Assembly: GCA_027068915.1 (NCBI GenBank)
Contig: JAMOLT010000010.1
Coordinates: 372,001 to 436,000, forward strand
DNA from: Sedimenticola sp.
GTDB lineage: Bacteria > Pseudomonadota > Gammaproteobacteria > Chromatiales > Chromatiaceae
DNA: 64,000 nucleotides
Direction of reading: 5' to 3'
The position numbers were made by a program, and so were the translations under genes. The notes beneath the pieces are model-generated. The model saw only the letters and a list, made by a program, of their open reading frames with translations, did no database searches and was not told the origin of the DNA. Position 1 is the first letter of the stretch, and each line of letters starts with the position of its first letter. Of this stretch, positions 1 through 8,647 are shown in pieces.

Positions 1-1097
1 GTAATCTCGATAAAATCCAGAATAAATCCCAGCAGGAACATCAGCAACATGACCACCGCCACGGCACCCACCACACCACCGGGAAGATCAGTCAACAGCT
101 CGCTGACGCGCTCATCTCCCCCGAAGCCACGAAACACCAGAGAAAACACGGCGGCGCCGATAAAGATCATGAATACCATGCTGGTGACTTTGACCGTGGA
201 TTCCATCACCTCTCGCAATGCCTCCATATTCAGCTCCCGGCGCTGGGCAGCCAGCAGCATGGCACCCACAGCACCCACGGAAGCCGCCTCGGTAGGCGTG
301 GCCAGCCCACCGAGAATAGAGCCCAGCACCGCCACGATCAACGAAAGCGGCGGCAGTAACACCGTAATCACCCGCCACCACAGCGCCTTGTGCCCGGTGG
401 TTTGAATTTCCGCCGGCGGCAAGCGCTGGGGCTGGAAAAAAGCCACCCCCAGCAAATACAGCAGATACATCAGTACCAGCCCCAGGCCGGGAATCACCGC
501 GCCCACAAAAAGATCACCTACGGATACGGTTTCCAGATTCCATATCCCCATTTCCAGTTGCGCCTGTTGATAGGCGGAGGAAAGCACATCACCAAGCAGA
601 ACCAGCACGATGGAAGGAGGAATAATCTGCCCCAGGGTTCCCGACGCGCAGATGGTGCCCGCGGCAATGGCCGGATCATAGTTGCGTTTGAGCATGATCG
701 GCAGGGACAGCAGCCCCATGGTTACCACGGTGGCGCCGACGATGCCGGTGCTGGCCGCCAGCAGCATGCCGACCAGGGTGACAGAGATGCCCAGACCACC
801 ACGCAAGCTGCCAAACAATGCGGCCATGGTATCGAGCAGGCTTTCCGCCACTCTGGAGCGTTCCAGCATGACTCCCATGAACACAAACAGAGGCACTGCG
901 ATCAAGGTCGCATTGGTCATGATTCCATACAACCGATTGGGCAATGCTTGCAGGAAAGCCCCATCAAAAAGACCGGCCCATTCCCCCAGCAGGGCAAAAA
1001 TCAGGGAAACGCCACCCAGGGTAAAGGCCACCGGATAACCCAGCATAAGCACCATGGCCACCACAGCAAAGAGGATAAAAGGCAGCCATTCAGCCAT
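1..1097 (-). CDS. dctM: TRAP transporter large permease DctM (partial, runs off left edge)
   Basis: Reading from the ATG at 1097 leftward there is an open frame of 365 codons that leaves the window, so the C-terminus is missing. The product is a very hydrophobic multi-helix protein starting MAEWLPFILFAVV. It contains a GQIIPPSIVLVLLGD stretch, typical of the DctM subunit that forms the substrate channel of tripartite ATP-independent periplasmic transporters (small organic acids, driven by an ion gradient). Its start overlaps the end of the dctQ-like gene by 8 bp, the usual Q-M arrangement. No periplasmic binding protein (DctP) is seen in the window, so the substrate cannot be guessed. Confidence 0.93.
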   Translation of the reverse strand, partial: MAEWLPFILFAVVAMVLMLGYPVAFTLGGVSLIFALLGEWAGLFDGAFLQALPNRLYGIMTNATLIAVPLFVFMGVMLERSRVAESLLDTMAALFGSLRGGLGISVTLVGMLLAASTGIVGATVVTMGLLSLPIMLKRNYDPAIAAGTICASGTLGQIIPPSIVLVLLGDVLSSAYQQAQLEMGIWNLETVSVGDLFVGAVIPGLGLVLMYLLYLLGVAFFQPQRLPPAEIQTTGHKALWWRVITVLLPPLSLIVAVLGSILGGLATPTEAASVGAVGAMLLAAQRRELNMEALREVMESTVKVTSMVFMIFIGAAVFSLVFRGFGGDERVSELLTDLPGGVVGAVAVVMLLMFLLGFILDFIEI

Positions 1098-1596
1098 GAT
1101 CTTCTCCCCGAAGGATCGCCAGGCTGCGCAGAATCAGCGCCAGCCCCTGCAGCATCAGGCTCAGGGGTAACAGCAATAGCAGGGTCTTGATCAGGAAAAC
1201 CCCCGGCAGGCCACCGGCCTCTCTCGACCCCTCAAACACCTTCCAGGACTCCAGCACATACTCCCAGCTGACCCAAAAGATAAAACCCATCAGGGGGAAC
1301 AGCAGCACCAGGGTGCCCAGCAGATTGACCCAGGCGCGTCCTTTGTCACTAAATTTGCGATAAAAGATATCCACCCGCACATGCCCCTGATACTTGAGGG
1401 TATAGGCAGCCCCCAACATGAATACCAGGGCATGCAGATAGGTGATGGACTCCTGCATGGCGATCCACCCCGTATCCAGCAGATAGCGCAGCAGCACCAC
1501 GGCGAAGGTAATGAGCACCATCAGCAACGTCGCCCAGGAAACGGCGCGCCCGGTGAACTCCGCCAGGGACTCCAGTCTTCGGATCGAGGTTTTCAA
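1090..1596 (-). CDS. dctQ: TRAP transporter small permease DctQ
   Basis: 168 residues with four hydrophobic helices and the short, cytosolic N-terminus usual for the DctQ subunit, which stabilises the large permease in the inner membrane. The frame opens with TTG at 1596 (MKTSIRRLESLAEF); no ATG or GTG gives a better start and no strong Shine-Dalgarno is visible, so the start is uncertain by a few codons. It lies 18 bp downstream of the DUF2782 gene and overlaps dctM by 8 bp, so the three are probably one transcript. Family assignment rests on size, topology and the DctM partner. Confidence 0.88.
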   Translation of the reverse strand: MKTSIRRLESLAEFTGRAVSWATLLMVLITFAVVLLRYLLDTGWIAMQESITYLHALVFMLGAAYTLKYQGHVRVDIFYRKFSDKGRAWVNLLGTLVLLFPLMGFIFWVSWEYVLESWKVFEGSREAGGLPGVFLIKTLLLLLPLSLMLQGLALILRSLAILRGEDHG

Positions 1597-1614
1597 CGCT
1601 TGGAGATCAGGCCG

Positions 1615-1926
1615 CTACCAGCGGAACAACACCCACTGCGGAACAACCACACTGTTTGGGTCATCTTCCTGAGTATCCATCTCCCCGTCTCCATCCAGAT
1701 CCAGCAGATAATAGGGGGCGCCTTTTTGCGGCACGATCTTCACCATATACAAACGCCCGTTGATGCGGTATTCGTGTATGGTTTTCGCATCCTCCTGGCG
1801 AATGGTCACATCCGGCTCCAGGTCTTCCGCATTTTCCTGAACCGGTGGCGGGGAGGAAGGCGGGTCTTGCGCCCAAAGGGGAGCCGTGGGCAAAAGCAGC
1901 ATACTGGCGAGAATCAGTGGTTTCAT
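1615..1926 (-). CDS. DUF2782 family periplasmic protein
   Basis: 103 residues: a signal peptide (MKPLILASMLLLPTAPLWA), a proline-rich linker, then the DUF2782 core with an EYRINGRLYMVKI segment, YYLLDLDGDGE and the terminal VPQWVLFRW. Function is unknown for the family. I chose the ATG at 1926 because it begins a proper signal peptide and is preceded by AGGA at 7 nt spacing. An in-frame ATG at 1962 would add 12 acidic residues before the signal; it also has a GGAG upstream, so it cannot be fully excluded. Confidence 0.85.
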   Translation of the reverse strand: MKPLILASMLLLPTAPLWAQDPPSSPPPVQENAEDLEPDVTIRQEDAKTIHEYRINGRLYMVKIVPQKGAPYYLLDLDGDGEMDTQEDDPNSVVVPQWVLFRW

Positions 1927-1964
1927 GGAAATATCCTGGATATCCTGGAGGGAGAAAGTCATGA

Positions 1965-2684
1965 TTATAACTCCAGAAGAATTTCCAGTTCATCCGCAGA
2001 GGGTTCGAATCCACGCCCGCCATAGTGGTCGAAGATGGCCTGTACGATTTGTTTCGGCTCATCACAGACCTGGATCAGGTCCATGTCCTCGACGCTGATG
2101 GTGCCCGCCTCGCACAGGGTATTGCGAAACCACTCCAGCAGGCCATCCCAGAAATCGCTTTCCACCAGGATAATGGGGATTCTGCGGCTCTTGCCGGTTT
2201 GCACCAGAGTCAGGCATTCTGCCAGCTCGTCCAGGGTGCCAAAGCCCCCGGGGAGCACAACGTAGGCCGCCGCATATTTGATGAACATCACCTTGCGGGC
2301 GAAAAAATGCCGGTACGTCAGGGAAACATCCTGATAGGGGTTTGCGCCCTGCTCATGAGGAAGATGGATATTCAGGCCGATGCTGGGCGATTCACCGGCA
2401 AAAGCCCCCTTGTTGGCCGCTTCCATGATCCCCGGGCCGCCACCGCTGATGACCGAGAACCCGGAATCCGACAGCAGACGGGAAACTTCTTCCGCCTTGG
2501 TATACCAGGGATGATCCTCCGGCGTTCTGGCCGAACCGAAGATGCTTACTGCCGGACGGATACGGCTGAGCCTTTCAAACCCTTCGACAAATTCCGCCAT
2601 GATCTGGAACACGCGCCAGGATTCGCGGCTGAGTTCGGCATTGGTGCCAGGGCTTTTGGGTCGGCTGGAGGAAAAATCATTCAT
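1965..2684 (-). CDS. LOG family protein (TIGR00730-type Rossmann fold hydrolase)
   Basis: 239 residues. Carries the two family motifs: GGGPGIMEAAN near residues 81-91 and PGGFGTLDE near 145-153, which form the nucleotide-monophosphate site and the catalytic Arg/Glu region of LOG-type phosphoribohydrolases (release of a base from a 5'-monophosphate nucleoside). In bacteria the physiological substrate is often unclear, so I do not call it cytokinin-specific. It is divergent from rep with a 75 bp shared promoter region and sits upstream of the DUF2782-dctQM genes. Confidence 0.9.
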   Translation of the reverse strand: MNDFSSSRPKSPGTNAELSRESWRVFQIMAEFVEGFERLSRIRPAVSIFGSARTPEDHPWYTKAEEVSRLLSDSGFSVISGGGPGIMEAANKGAFAGESPSIGLNIHLPHEQGANPYQDVSLTYRHFFARKVMFIKYAAAYVVLPGGFGTLDELAECLTLVQTGKSRRIPIILVESDFWDGLLEWFRNTLCEAGTISVEDMDLIQVCDEPKQIVQAIFDHYGGRGFEPSADELEILLEL

Positions 2685-2759
2685 GGTTTGTCTATCCGGG
2701 TTGGATTAGAATCCTCAACCCCGAACTCTGGTTGCAAATAAAGAACCCAACTATAGGCC

Positions 2760-4763
2760 ATGAACGACCTCAATCCAAGGCAAGGCGAAGCGGCAACCTA
2801 TCTCGATAGCCCGCTGCTGGTGCTCGCCGGCGCGGGTTCGGGAAAAACCCGGGTTATCACCCGCAAGATCGCCCACCTGATCAACCAGGTCGGTATGGCG
2901 CCACACCACATCACCGCCGTGACCTTCACCAACAAGGCCGCCAGGGAAATGAAAGCCAGGGTGGGAGAGCTACTGCGAGGCAGCAACAGCCGCGGGCTGC
3001 GCATATCCACCTTCCACACCCTGGGCCTGAACATACTCAAACACGAACACCAGGCCGCTGGCCTGCGCCCCGGGTTCACCATTCTCGACACTCAGGACAG
3101 CGAACATCTGATCCGCGAAATTCTGCTCAAGGACGAGCCGGACAACGAAGCCATCCGCCTGACGCGCTGGCAAATCTCCCAGTGGAAAAACGACCTGCTC
3201 TCCGCGGAAGCAGCCATGTCCCGTGCGGACAACGCCCTGGAACTGCGCCACGGGCAGATCTACGCCGCCTATCAACGCACCCTCGGCGCCTACAATGCCG
3301 TGGATTTTGATGACCTGATCCAGTGGCCGGTGCAGCTGCTGCAACAAAACCCGGACATCCTCGAGCGTTGGCAACACAAAATCCATTACCTGCTGGTAGA
3401 TGAGTACCAGGATACCAACAGCGCCCAGTACGAGCTGGTGCGCCTGCTGGCGGGAGTTCGCGGCGCATTGACCGTGGTCGGCGACGATGACCAGTCCATC
3501 TACGCCTGGCGTGGCGCCCGCCCGGAAAACCTGGCGAAACTCAAGGAAGATTTTCCCCAGCTCAAGGTCATCAAGCTGGAGCAGAATTACCGCTCCACCG
3601 GCCGCATCCTCAAGGCTGCCAACCAGCTCATCGCCAACAATCCCCATGTATTCGAAAAACGCCTGTGGAGCGAACTGGGGCCGGGAGAGGAAATCCGCAT
3701 CTTTCAGTGCCGCGACGAGGAAAACGAAGCCGAACGGGTGGTATCAGAAATCATCCACCAGAAGGTAATGCACAGGCGCGGCTACGGTGACTACGCCATC
3801 CTCTACCGCGGCAATCATCAGTCGCGTGTCTTCGAGAAACTGCTGCGCCTGCACAATGTGCCCTATTTCATCAGCGGCGGCGGCTCCTTCTTCTCCCGCA
3901 GCGAAATCAAGGACATCATGGCCTACCTGCGCCTGCTGACCAACCCTCGGGACGATGCAGCCTTTCTGCGCGTGGTCAACACCCCCAGGCGGCAGATCGG
4001 CCCCGGCACCCTGGAGCAACTGAGCAGCTATGCCAGCAGCCGAAAGCTCCCCTTGTTCGATGCCATCGACGAAATGGGACTGGCGGAACGGCTCAAACCC
4101 AATGCTCTTGGCCGCTTGCGGGAATTCAGCGGCTGGATCAGCCAACTGTCCCGCCTTGCCCACGAAGGGCACCCGGTAAAAACTGTGCGCCAACTACTGG
4201 AAGACATGGACTATGAAGCCTGGCTGTATCAGACTTCTCCCAATGACAAAGCCGCACAGCGACGTGCGGAAAATGTGGATGAGCTGCTGGACTGGCTGCA
4301 GCGCCTGCATGAGGACGAAATGCGCGGTGAAAGCCTGGCCGAAATGATAAGCCACCTGGCGTTGATGGACATTCTTGAGCGGCAGGACGAAGACAGCGCC
4401 GAAGAAAGGGTCAGCCTCATGACGCTGCACGCGGCCAAGGGGCTGGAATTCCCCTATGTATTCCTGGTGGGCATGGAAGAGGAACTGCTGCCCCATCGCG
4501 CCAGCATCGAAGATGACAACATCGAGGAAGAACGGCGCCTGGCCTATGTAGGCATCACCCGCGCCCGCCGGGTATTGCACATCAGCTTCGCCCGCAAGCG
4601 CCGCAAAGGCGGCGAAGTGGTGGATTGCGAACCCAGCCGCTTCCTCCAGGAACTGCCGAAGGACGACCTGCAATGGGAAGGAGGGGAAAGCAACACATCC
4701 CCGGAAGAAAAGAAGGCCAGGGGGAAATCCCACCTGGCCAACCTCAAGGCAATGCTCGAATAG
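2760..4763 (+). CDS. rep: ATP-dependent DNA helicase Rep
   Basis: 667 residues, SF1A UvrD/Rep family. Visible motifs: Walker A GAGSGKTR at about residues 24-31, Walker B VDEYQDTNSAQYEL at about 215-228, GDDDQSIYAWRGARPENL (motif III region), LMTLHAAKGLEFPYVFLVG (motif V region) and YVGITRARRVLHISFA (motif VI). The length matches Rep (about 670) better than UvrD (about 720), and the C-terminal tail is short. Rep is a 3'-5' helicase that removes proteins ahead of the replisome. Monocistronic; convergent with the cytochrome gene. Confidence 0.95.
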   Translation: MNDLNPRQGEAATYLDSPLLVLAGAGSGKTRVITRKIAHLINQVGMAPHHITAVTFTNKAAREMKARVGELLRGSNSRGLRISTFHTLGLNILKHEHQAAGLRPGFTILDTQDSEHLIREILLKDEPDNEAIRLTRWQISQWKNDLLSAEAAMSRADNALELRHGQIYAAYQRTLGAYNAVDFDDLIQWPVQLLQQNPDILERWQHKIHYLLVDEYQDTNSAQYELVRLLAGVRGALTVVGDDDQSIYAWRGARPENLAKLKEDFPQLKVIKLEQNYRSTGRILKAANQLIANNPHVFEKRLWSELGPGEEIRIFQCRDEENEAERVVSEIIHQKVMHRRGYGDYAILYRGNHQSRVFEKLLRLHNVPYFISGGGSFFSRSEIKDIMAYLRLLTNPRDDAAFLRVVNTPRRQIGPGTLEQLSSYASSRKLPLFDAIDEMGLAERLKPNALGRLREFSGWISQLSRLAHEGHPVKTVRQLLEDMDYEAWLYQTSPNDKAAQRRAENVDELLDWLQRLHEDEMRGESLAEMISHLALMDILERQDEDSAEERVSLMTLHAAKGLEFPYVFLVGMEEELLPHRASIEDDNIEEERRLAYVGITRARRVLHISFARKRRKGGEVVDCEPSRFLQELPKDDLQWEGGESNTSPEEKKARGKSHLANLKAMLE

Positions 4764-4773
4764 CGGCTCGCGA

Positions 4774-4840
4774 AAGCCCTGATCAGGTTTGCACGAAGTG
4801 ATTCGTAATTCAGTGCGCGCTCACGGCCTGATCAGCGCTT
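4774..4840. repeat. Inverted repeat between convergent rep and cytochrome c genes
   Basis: Arms AAGCCCTGATCAGG (4774-4787) and CCTGATCAGCGCTT (4827-4840) pair at 13 of 14 positions; each arm also contains the palindrome CTGATCAG. It sits exactly in the gap between the two convergent stop codons. No T-run follows either side, so a terminator role is only possible, not shown. Confidence 0.5.
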
Positions 4841-4842
4841 CC

Positions 4843-5289
4843 TCATTGCTTGGACAACCACTCAGCAATGGTTTTCAGGTCTTCATCAGATACACCGGCA
4901 ACGATGCCTTTCATCACCATGGACTGACCGTTGCTGCGAGTGCCTGCCTTGATATCCTTCATTTGCGCCAGGGAATACTCGGCGCTCTGGCCAGCAATCT
5001 TCGGGTAGGCATCCATAATCGTGGTCTTTCCATCTGCGCCATGACAGGCTCCACAGCCTTTCGCCGCATACAAAGCCGCGCCAGGATCGGAAGAAGCGGC
5101 TGCCGATGCAGCAGGAGCGGCAGCCGGGGTGGCGGGAGCAGACGCGGCAGCCCCAGGGGCCGCTACTTTCACTTCACCCACAGGTTTAATGCGGGCCGCC
5201 ACATCATCTTCGGCAACGGCAACAGTAGCAAAACCCATGGCTGTAACAACCAGGAGAGATAGAACAGAAGGTTGGAATTTCTTTACCAC
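4843..5289 (-). CDS. Secreted small c-type cytochrome (cytochrome c5-like)
   Basis: 148 residues from the GTG at 5289, chosen because GAGGA lies 7 nt upstream and it starts a clean signal peptide (MVKKFQPSVLSLLVVTAMGFATVAVA). An ATG at 5319 in the same frame would put ten mostly acidic residues in front. After a long Ala/Pro linker comes one CGACH haem-binding site followed by GADGKTT, and a Met in MVMKGIVAGVSDEDL that could be the sixth ligand. This is a single-haem class I cytochrome of the c5/cytochrome-like type, probably a periplasmic electron carrier. The partner is unknown. Confidence 0.88.
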   Translation of the reverse strand: MVKKFQPSVLSLLVVTAMGFATVAVAEDDVAARIKPVGEVKVAAPGAAASAPATPAAAPAASAAASSDPGAALYAAKGCGACHGADGKTTIMDAYPKIAGQSAEYSLAQMKDIKAGTRSNGQSMVMKGIVAGVSDEDLKTIAEWLSKQ

Positions 5290-5594
5290 AATTATTTCCT
5301 CGAATTCGGGGTCAGACATTCACAGGAACGCCTGACAGATTAAGTCATAACTTCCTGAATCATACCACTCATCAGTGATTGAGGAAAAATGTAATCTGGC
5401 CTGTCCGCGAAAAACTACACCTGCTTCCCTGCAATCGCCAGGGCTGACAGGGCTTTCCGGCGCAACGCCCCCAAAAACCAGGCGATGCATCGCATTCAAT
5501 CGCTCAATCATGGGAAAACAGCACGATATGTTGATATAGTAAAAAGCTTATTGTCCACATTTACCGGAATACGCAGATTCGGTGCCAAATTCTC
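5290..5594. other. 305 bp divergent intergenic region
   Basis: Lies between the cytochrome start and the first methionine-rich coiled-coil gene. It contains a TATAGT hexamer at 5535-5540 that could be a -10 box for the rightward genes, but no matching -35 is seen. A 63-codon leftward frame (5320-5511) has no ribosome site or recognisable domain. Nothing else is supported. Confidence 0.4.
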
Positions 5595-6164
5595 ATGACC
5601 ACAAAAAAAGAAGCGAAGCCAGACATTATTTCTGATGAGCAGCTACTCAGAGCAAGCCGCTCGTTCGAGGCCATGATGCTCAGCCAGATTGATATATCCG
5701 CCAAGCTGGCCGATGATCTCAAGTACGCCATTCGCGTCGGCATGGCTGTGCTGGCGCTGATCGCCATTTCCATACTGGTTCTGCTGCTCACTCTGTCTTC
5801 CCAGATCAACCGCATCTCGGACGTGGTTCTGGACATGAACACCAATTTTTCCGCCGTCACCGTGCGCATGGATCAAATGAGCCAATACGTCGATTCCATG
5901 GCGAAACGGGTCGCGCTGCTGCAAACCATGGACAAACAGACCTCTGGTATGCAACAGGAAATCACCAGCATCACCACCAATATGGCGAATATGCAGAAAA
6001 CCATCAGCAGCATGGCCGGCAGAGTCACCAGTGTACGAAAATCCGTGGAAGGCATGTCGATTTCCGTCAGCCGTATGGATAACCAGGTACAGCTCATGGC
6101 GACGGATATGCAACATATGGCCAAGCCCGCACGCAGTATCAATAAAATATTCCCCCTGCCCTGA
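5595..6164 (+). CDS. Single-helix membrane protein with Met/Val heptad coiled coil (1)
   Basis: 189 residues, no recognised family. Residues 1-44 are polar, 47-67 form one strongly hydrophobic helix (AIRVGMAVLALIAISILVLL), and the remainder is a predicted coiled coil. Methionine occurs every seventh residue (112, 119, then 133, 140, then 154, 161, 168, 175), with Ile/Val filling the gaps and the other core register (137 to 165). This resembles the helical hairpins of chemoreceptors but there is no HAMP or signalling tip. The next gene, 10 bp downstream, has the same layout, so the pair looks like a tandem duplication acting as a hetero-oligomer. Confidence 0.75.
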   Translation: MTTKKEAKPDIISDEQLLRASRSFEAMMLSQIDISAKLADDLKYAIRVGMAVLALIAISILVLLLTLSSQINRISDVVLDMNTNFSAVTVRMDQMSQYVDSMAKRVALLQTMDKQTSGMQQEITSITTNMANMQKTISSMAGRVTSVRKSVEGMSISVSRMDNQVQLMATDMQHMAKPARSINKIFPLP

Positions 6165-6174
6165 GAGACAAGCC

Positions 6175-6714
6175 ATGCCACAAAAAGAAAAACGCCTGTT
6201 TGTTGATATGGTGGGACGCCTGAGCTGGGAAACCCAGCTGCACCTGGACGAGCGACGCCATCATTTCCATATCAACAAGATCTTTATCATCATCATTTCT
6301 ATGCTACTGATGATACTGGCGGCAGTGAATGTCTATTACGTTGCGGTTCTCTATGAGGATCTGAACGGCATTGTGGACAGCATGGACTCCATGCACGGCA
6401 ACATGCAAAAAGTATCCAGCAACATGGCGCATATCACGGACAATGTGAAGGAATTCGAGATCCACATGCAGCATATGGACAGTATCGTCGCAAGCACCGG
6501 CACCATGGCCACCATGATGCCCGCCATTTCCGCCAGCATGCAACAAATGGACGAGGACATTGCAGTAATGGACACGGATATGGGTAAAATGGCCAACGGC
6601 ATGCTGCATGTTGACCAGCGCTTCAAGCATATGACCCAGGGGATAAACGTGATGCGCTACCATGTGCGCGAAATCGCCCACCCCATGGGGTCCATGAATC
6701 CCTTCATGCCCTAG
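6175..6714 (+). CDS. Single-helix membrane protein with methionine-rich coiled coil (2)
   Basis: 179 residues from the ATG at 6175; earlier in-frame ATGs lie inside the preceding gene. A His/Arg-rich N-terminus (DERRHHFH) precedes one membrane helix at about residues 35-58, then a methionine-rich coiled coil: 24 of 179 residues are Met, 20 of them after the helix, mostly at 3/4/7 spacing (70, 77, 84; 125, 132, 139; 153, 160). Function unknown. Its TAG stop at 6712-6714 is formed at the end of a palindromic mobile element. Met-rich helices can bind Cu(I) or act as flexible hydrophobic interfaces; neither is demonstrated here. Confidence 0.75.
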   Translation: MPQKEKRLFVDMVGRLSWETQLHLDERRHHFHINKIFIIIISMLLMILAAVNVYYVAVLYEDLNGIVDSMDSMHGNMQKVSSNMAHITDNVKEFEIHMQHMDSIVASTGTMATMMPAISASMQQMDEDIAVMDTDMGKMANGMLHVDQRFKHMTQGINVMRYHVREIAHPMGSMNPFMP

Positions 6715-6774
6715 TGTACTGCGTTGGAAGTAAAGGCTCCCTGAAAGGGCCTTTACTTCCGACGCACTACACCG
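6711..6774. repeat. Short palindromic element at CTAG (copy A)
   Basis: A 64 bp hairpin running from CTAGTGTACTGCGTTGGAAG to CTTCCGACGCACTACACC. It supplies the TAG stop of the gene on its left and, on the minus strand, the last residues and the TAA stop (6753-6755) of the epimerase gene on its right. It shares its ends with the elements at 45577-45615 and 53796-54007. The hairpin may also act as a two-way terminator. Confidence 0.8.
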
Positions 6775-7751
6775 GTAGATCCGTTGCGATACTGGCGAAC
6801 CATTTCCGGCAGGACTTGTTCCAGGGTATAGAGCGGCGAAAACTCCAGATCCCTGACAATTTCCTGCGCATCGAAACATGCAGAACTGCGCAGGCTGTTC
6901 AGCTTTTCCCTGTTCAGCGGCATTTTCCTGCCAGTGGCTTTTTCCAGCACACTGCCGGCACCTGCTCCCAGGTTCAATAACCATTGCGGAATAACCCGGG
7001 AGGAAGGCTCCCTGCCCAGAGTCCTGCAAATCAATTCATAGATCTGTCGGGTGGAATACTGCTGTAAATCCGTAACCGTATAGGTTTTGCTTCTGCTCAC
7101 AGGCGACAGGGCAGCAAGCAGCAAACTCTGCACCACATCATCCACATGCACCAAAGAGCGCTTGTCACCAAAATCCGGCAGTGGCGGCAAGCGCCTTGCA
7201 TCGATGGCCGCCAGCATCTGTGCAATACTGCCCTGCCGGGCAAATCCGTACACGGGAGGCAAGCGCAGAACCGCCGTCTTCATGGCGCCTGCGCCTGTCA
7301 GCACCAACTGTTCAGCCTCGGCCTTGGATTGCGCATAAAGGCTTTTGCTCCCATCCAGCACCCGCGTGGAGCTGGCAAATACCAGAGACGCCACACCTGC
7401 CGCCGACGCCAGGCCCAACAAATTCCTGGTGCCCGTAACGGTAACGGCCTGATGCAGGGGATTGTTTTCCGGCTGCAAATCCGCTGCCAGGGGCGCATAG
7501 CTGGCCAGATGGAACACTGTGGCAACACCATCAAGGGCAGCTTCCAGGCCTTGTGCCTGTGCCAGATCAGCCACACAGCGCTGTGCGCCGACAGGAATAT
7601 CACCATCCCCCCGTCTGCTCATTGCACGAACCGCTACTCCCGCCGCTGCAAGAACTTCCACCAGCCGCCCGCCGATGCGCCCGCTGGCGCCTGTCACCAG
7701 TACCGGATGCGGCGGCAAGGATCGGGCAAGATCGAGCAAGCGCACCTTCAT
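6753..7751 (-). CDS. NAD-dependent epimerase/dehydratase (extended SDR)
   Basis: 332 residues from the ATG at 7751, which overlaps the GT2 stop by ATGA. The Rossmann motif GASGRIGG lies near residues 20-27, followed by DGVATVFHLAS. The active site SxxxYxxxK appears as STRVLDGSKSLYAQSK, with the YAQSK tyrosine and lysine intact. Such enzymes change the configuration or oxidation state of nucleotide sugars (UDP-glucose 4-epimerase relatives); the exact sugar cannot be read. A reading frame continues 61 codons upstream but that part overlaps GT2 coding sequence. The C-terminal residues VVRRK and the stop come from palindromic element A. Confidence 0.9.
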   Translation of the reverse strand: MKVRLLDLARSLPPHPVLVTGASGRIGGRLVEVLAAAGVAVRAMSRRGDGDIPVGAQRCVADLAQAQGLEAALDGVATVFHLASYAPLAADLQPENNPLHQAVTVTGTRNLLGLASAAGVASLVFASSTRVLDGSKSLYAQSKAEAEQLVLTGAGAMKTAVLRLPPVYGFARQGSIAQMLAAIDARRLPPLPDFGDKRSLVHVDDVVQSLLLAALSPVSRSKTYTVTDLQQYSTRQIYELICRTLGREPSSRVIPQWLLNLGAGAGSVLEKATGRKMPLNREKLNSLRSSACFDAQEIVRDLEFSPLYTLEQVLPEMVRQYRNGSTGVVRRK

Positions 7752-8647
7752 GCTCTGCCTGCCAGCTTCCTGATGCCGGAAGCCATCGCCAACAGCAAGA
7801 AACGCGCATAGATACCGGGAATGACCACCACAGCGGCAAACATGCCGCTTTCTGCTGCAAGATATTTGCGGAAATACCGCACCATGCCCCGGTGTTTGTA
7901 CCAGGAAACCCGTATCGGAGTTGCCTTGCTGCAAGCACCCTGGTGATGTATTACCTCCACCTGGGGGACAAACAGGATCTTCCAGTCATAATCCTGAAAA
8001 CGCCGACACCAGTCCAGATCTTCACAATGCATGAAATACTGCTCATCCAGCAAGCCAACTTCTTCCAGCGCAGTGCGCCTTGTCAGCATAAAGGCGCCGG
8101 AAACGGCCTCCACCAACCGAGGCTGGTCAGGCAGTGGCTGCTGATGCAAATCCACCCCTGCCTGATCGCCCTGCGCTCCCGCAGCCTTACGCAAACCGCT
8201 ACCCAGAGTAGGAAGATTGCGGCGGCAACCGCGCTGTTCACTGCCATCCGGATTAAGAATGCGGCAGCCCGCCATTCCCACCCGAGGACAAGAATGCAAA
8301 ACTCCAAGCATTTTTTCCAGGGTGTCCGGTTGCAGAATGCAATCCGGATTGAGCAACAGAAGATAGTCTCCGCTGGCTGCGCGCAGCCCTTGGTTGGCGG
8401 CAACAGCAAACCCCAGATTGTTGGTGTTTTGTATCAGTTGGATCCGGGGATGGGTTGCCTGTGCTTGCGCTGCGCTTCCATCTGCAGATGCATTGTCTAC
8501 CAGGATGACTTCAACAGGGAGGGTGCTGCCCAGAATCCCGGCAAGACTCTCCAGCAACAGTTCGCCACCATTAAAATTGACAACAACCACAGAACACCGG
8601 GGGAGTTTCGCGACGGCAGTATTGTCTGCTGCGTCAGTTTTTTCCAT
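7748..8647 (-). CDS. Glycosyltransferase family 2 (rhamnosyltransferase-like)
   Basis: 299 residues. N-terminal GT-A fold: VVVVNFNGGELLLESL, then VILVDNASADGS, NLGFAVAANQGL, LLLLNPDC as the metal-binding region, and FMHCEDLDWCRRF with the acidic catalytic pair. A C-terminal hydrophobic segment (FAAVVVIPGIYARFLLLAMA) suggests membrane association. The pattern matches the WbbL/RfbF rhamnosyltransferase group, which adds a sugar from dTDP-rhamnose or similar to a lipid-linked glycan at the cytoplasmic face. Overlaps DUF3144 upstream by 14 bp and the epimerase by 4 bp, so the three are co-transcribed. Confidence 0.92.
   Translation of the reverse strand: MEKTDAADNTAVAKLPRCSVVVVNFNGGELLLESLAGILGSTLPVEVILVDNASADGSAAQAQATHPRIQLIQNTNNLGFAVAANQGLRAASGDYLLLLNPDCILQPDTLEKMLGVLHSCPRVGMAGCRILNPDGSEQRGCRRNLPTLGSGLRKAAGAQGDQAGVDLHQQPLPDQPRLVEAVSGAFMLTRRTALEEVGLLDEQYFMHCEDLDWCRRFQDYDWKILFVPQVEVIHHQGACSKATPIRVSWYKHRGMVRYFRKYLAAESGMFAAVVVIPGIYARFLLLAMASGIRKLAGRA

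Noticed and set aside
5320-5511. 63-codon minus-strand frame upstream of the cytochrome gene
   Set aside because: No ribosome site, no family, and it occupies the expected promoter region.
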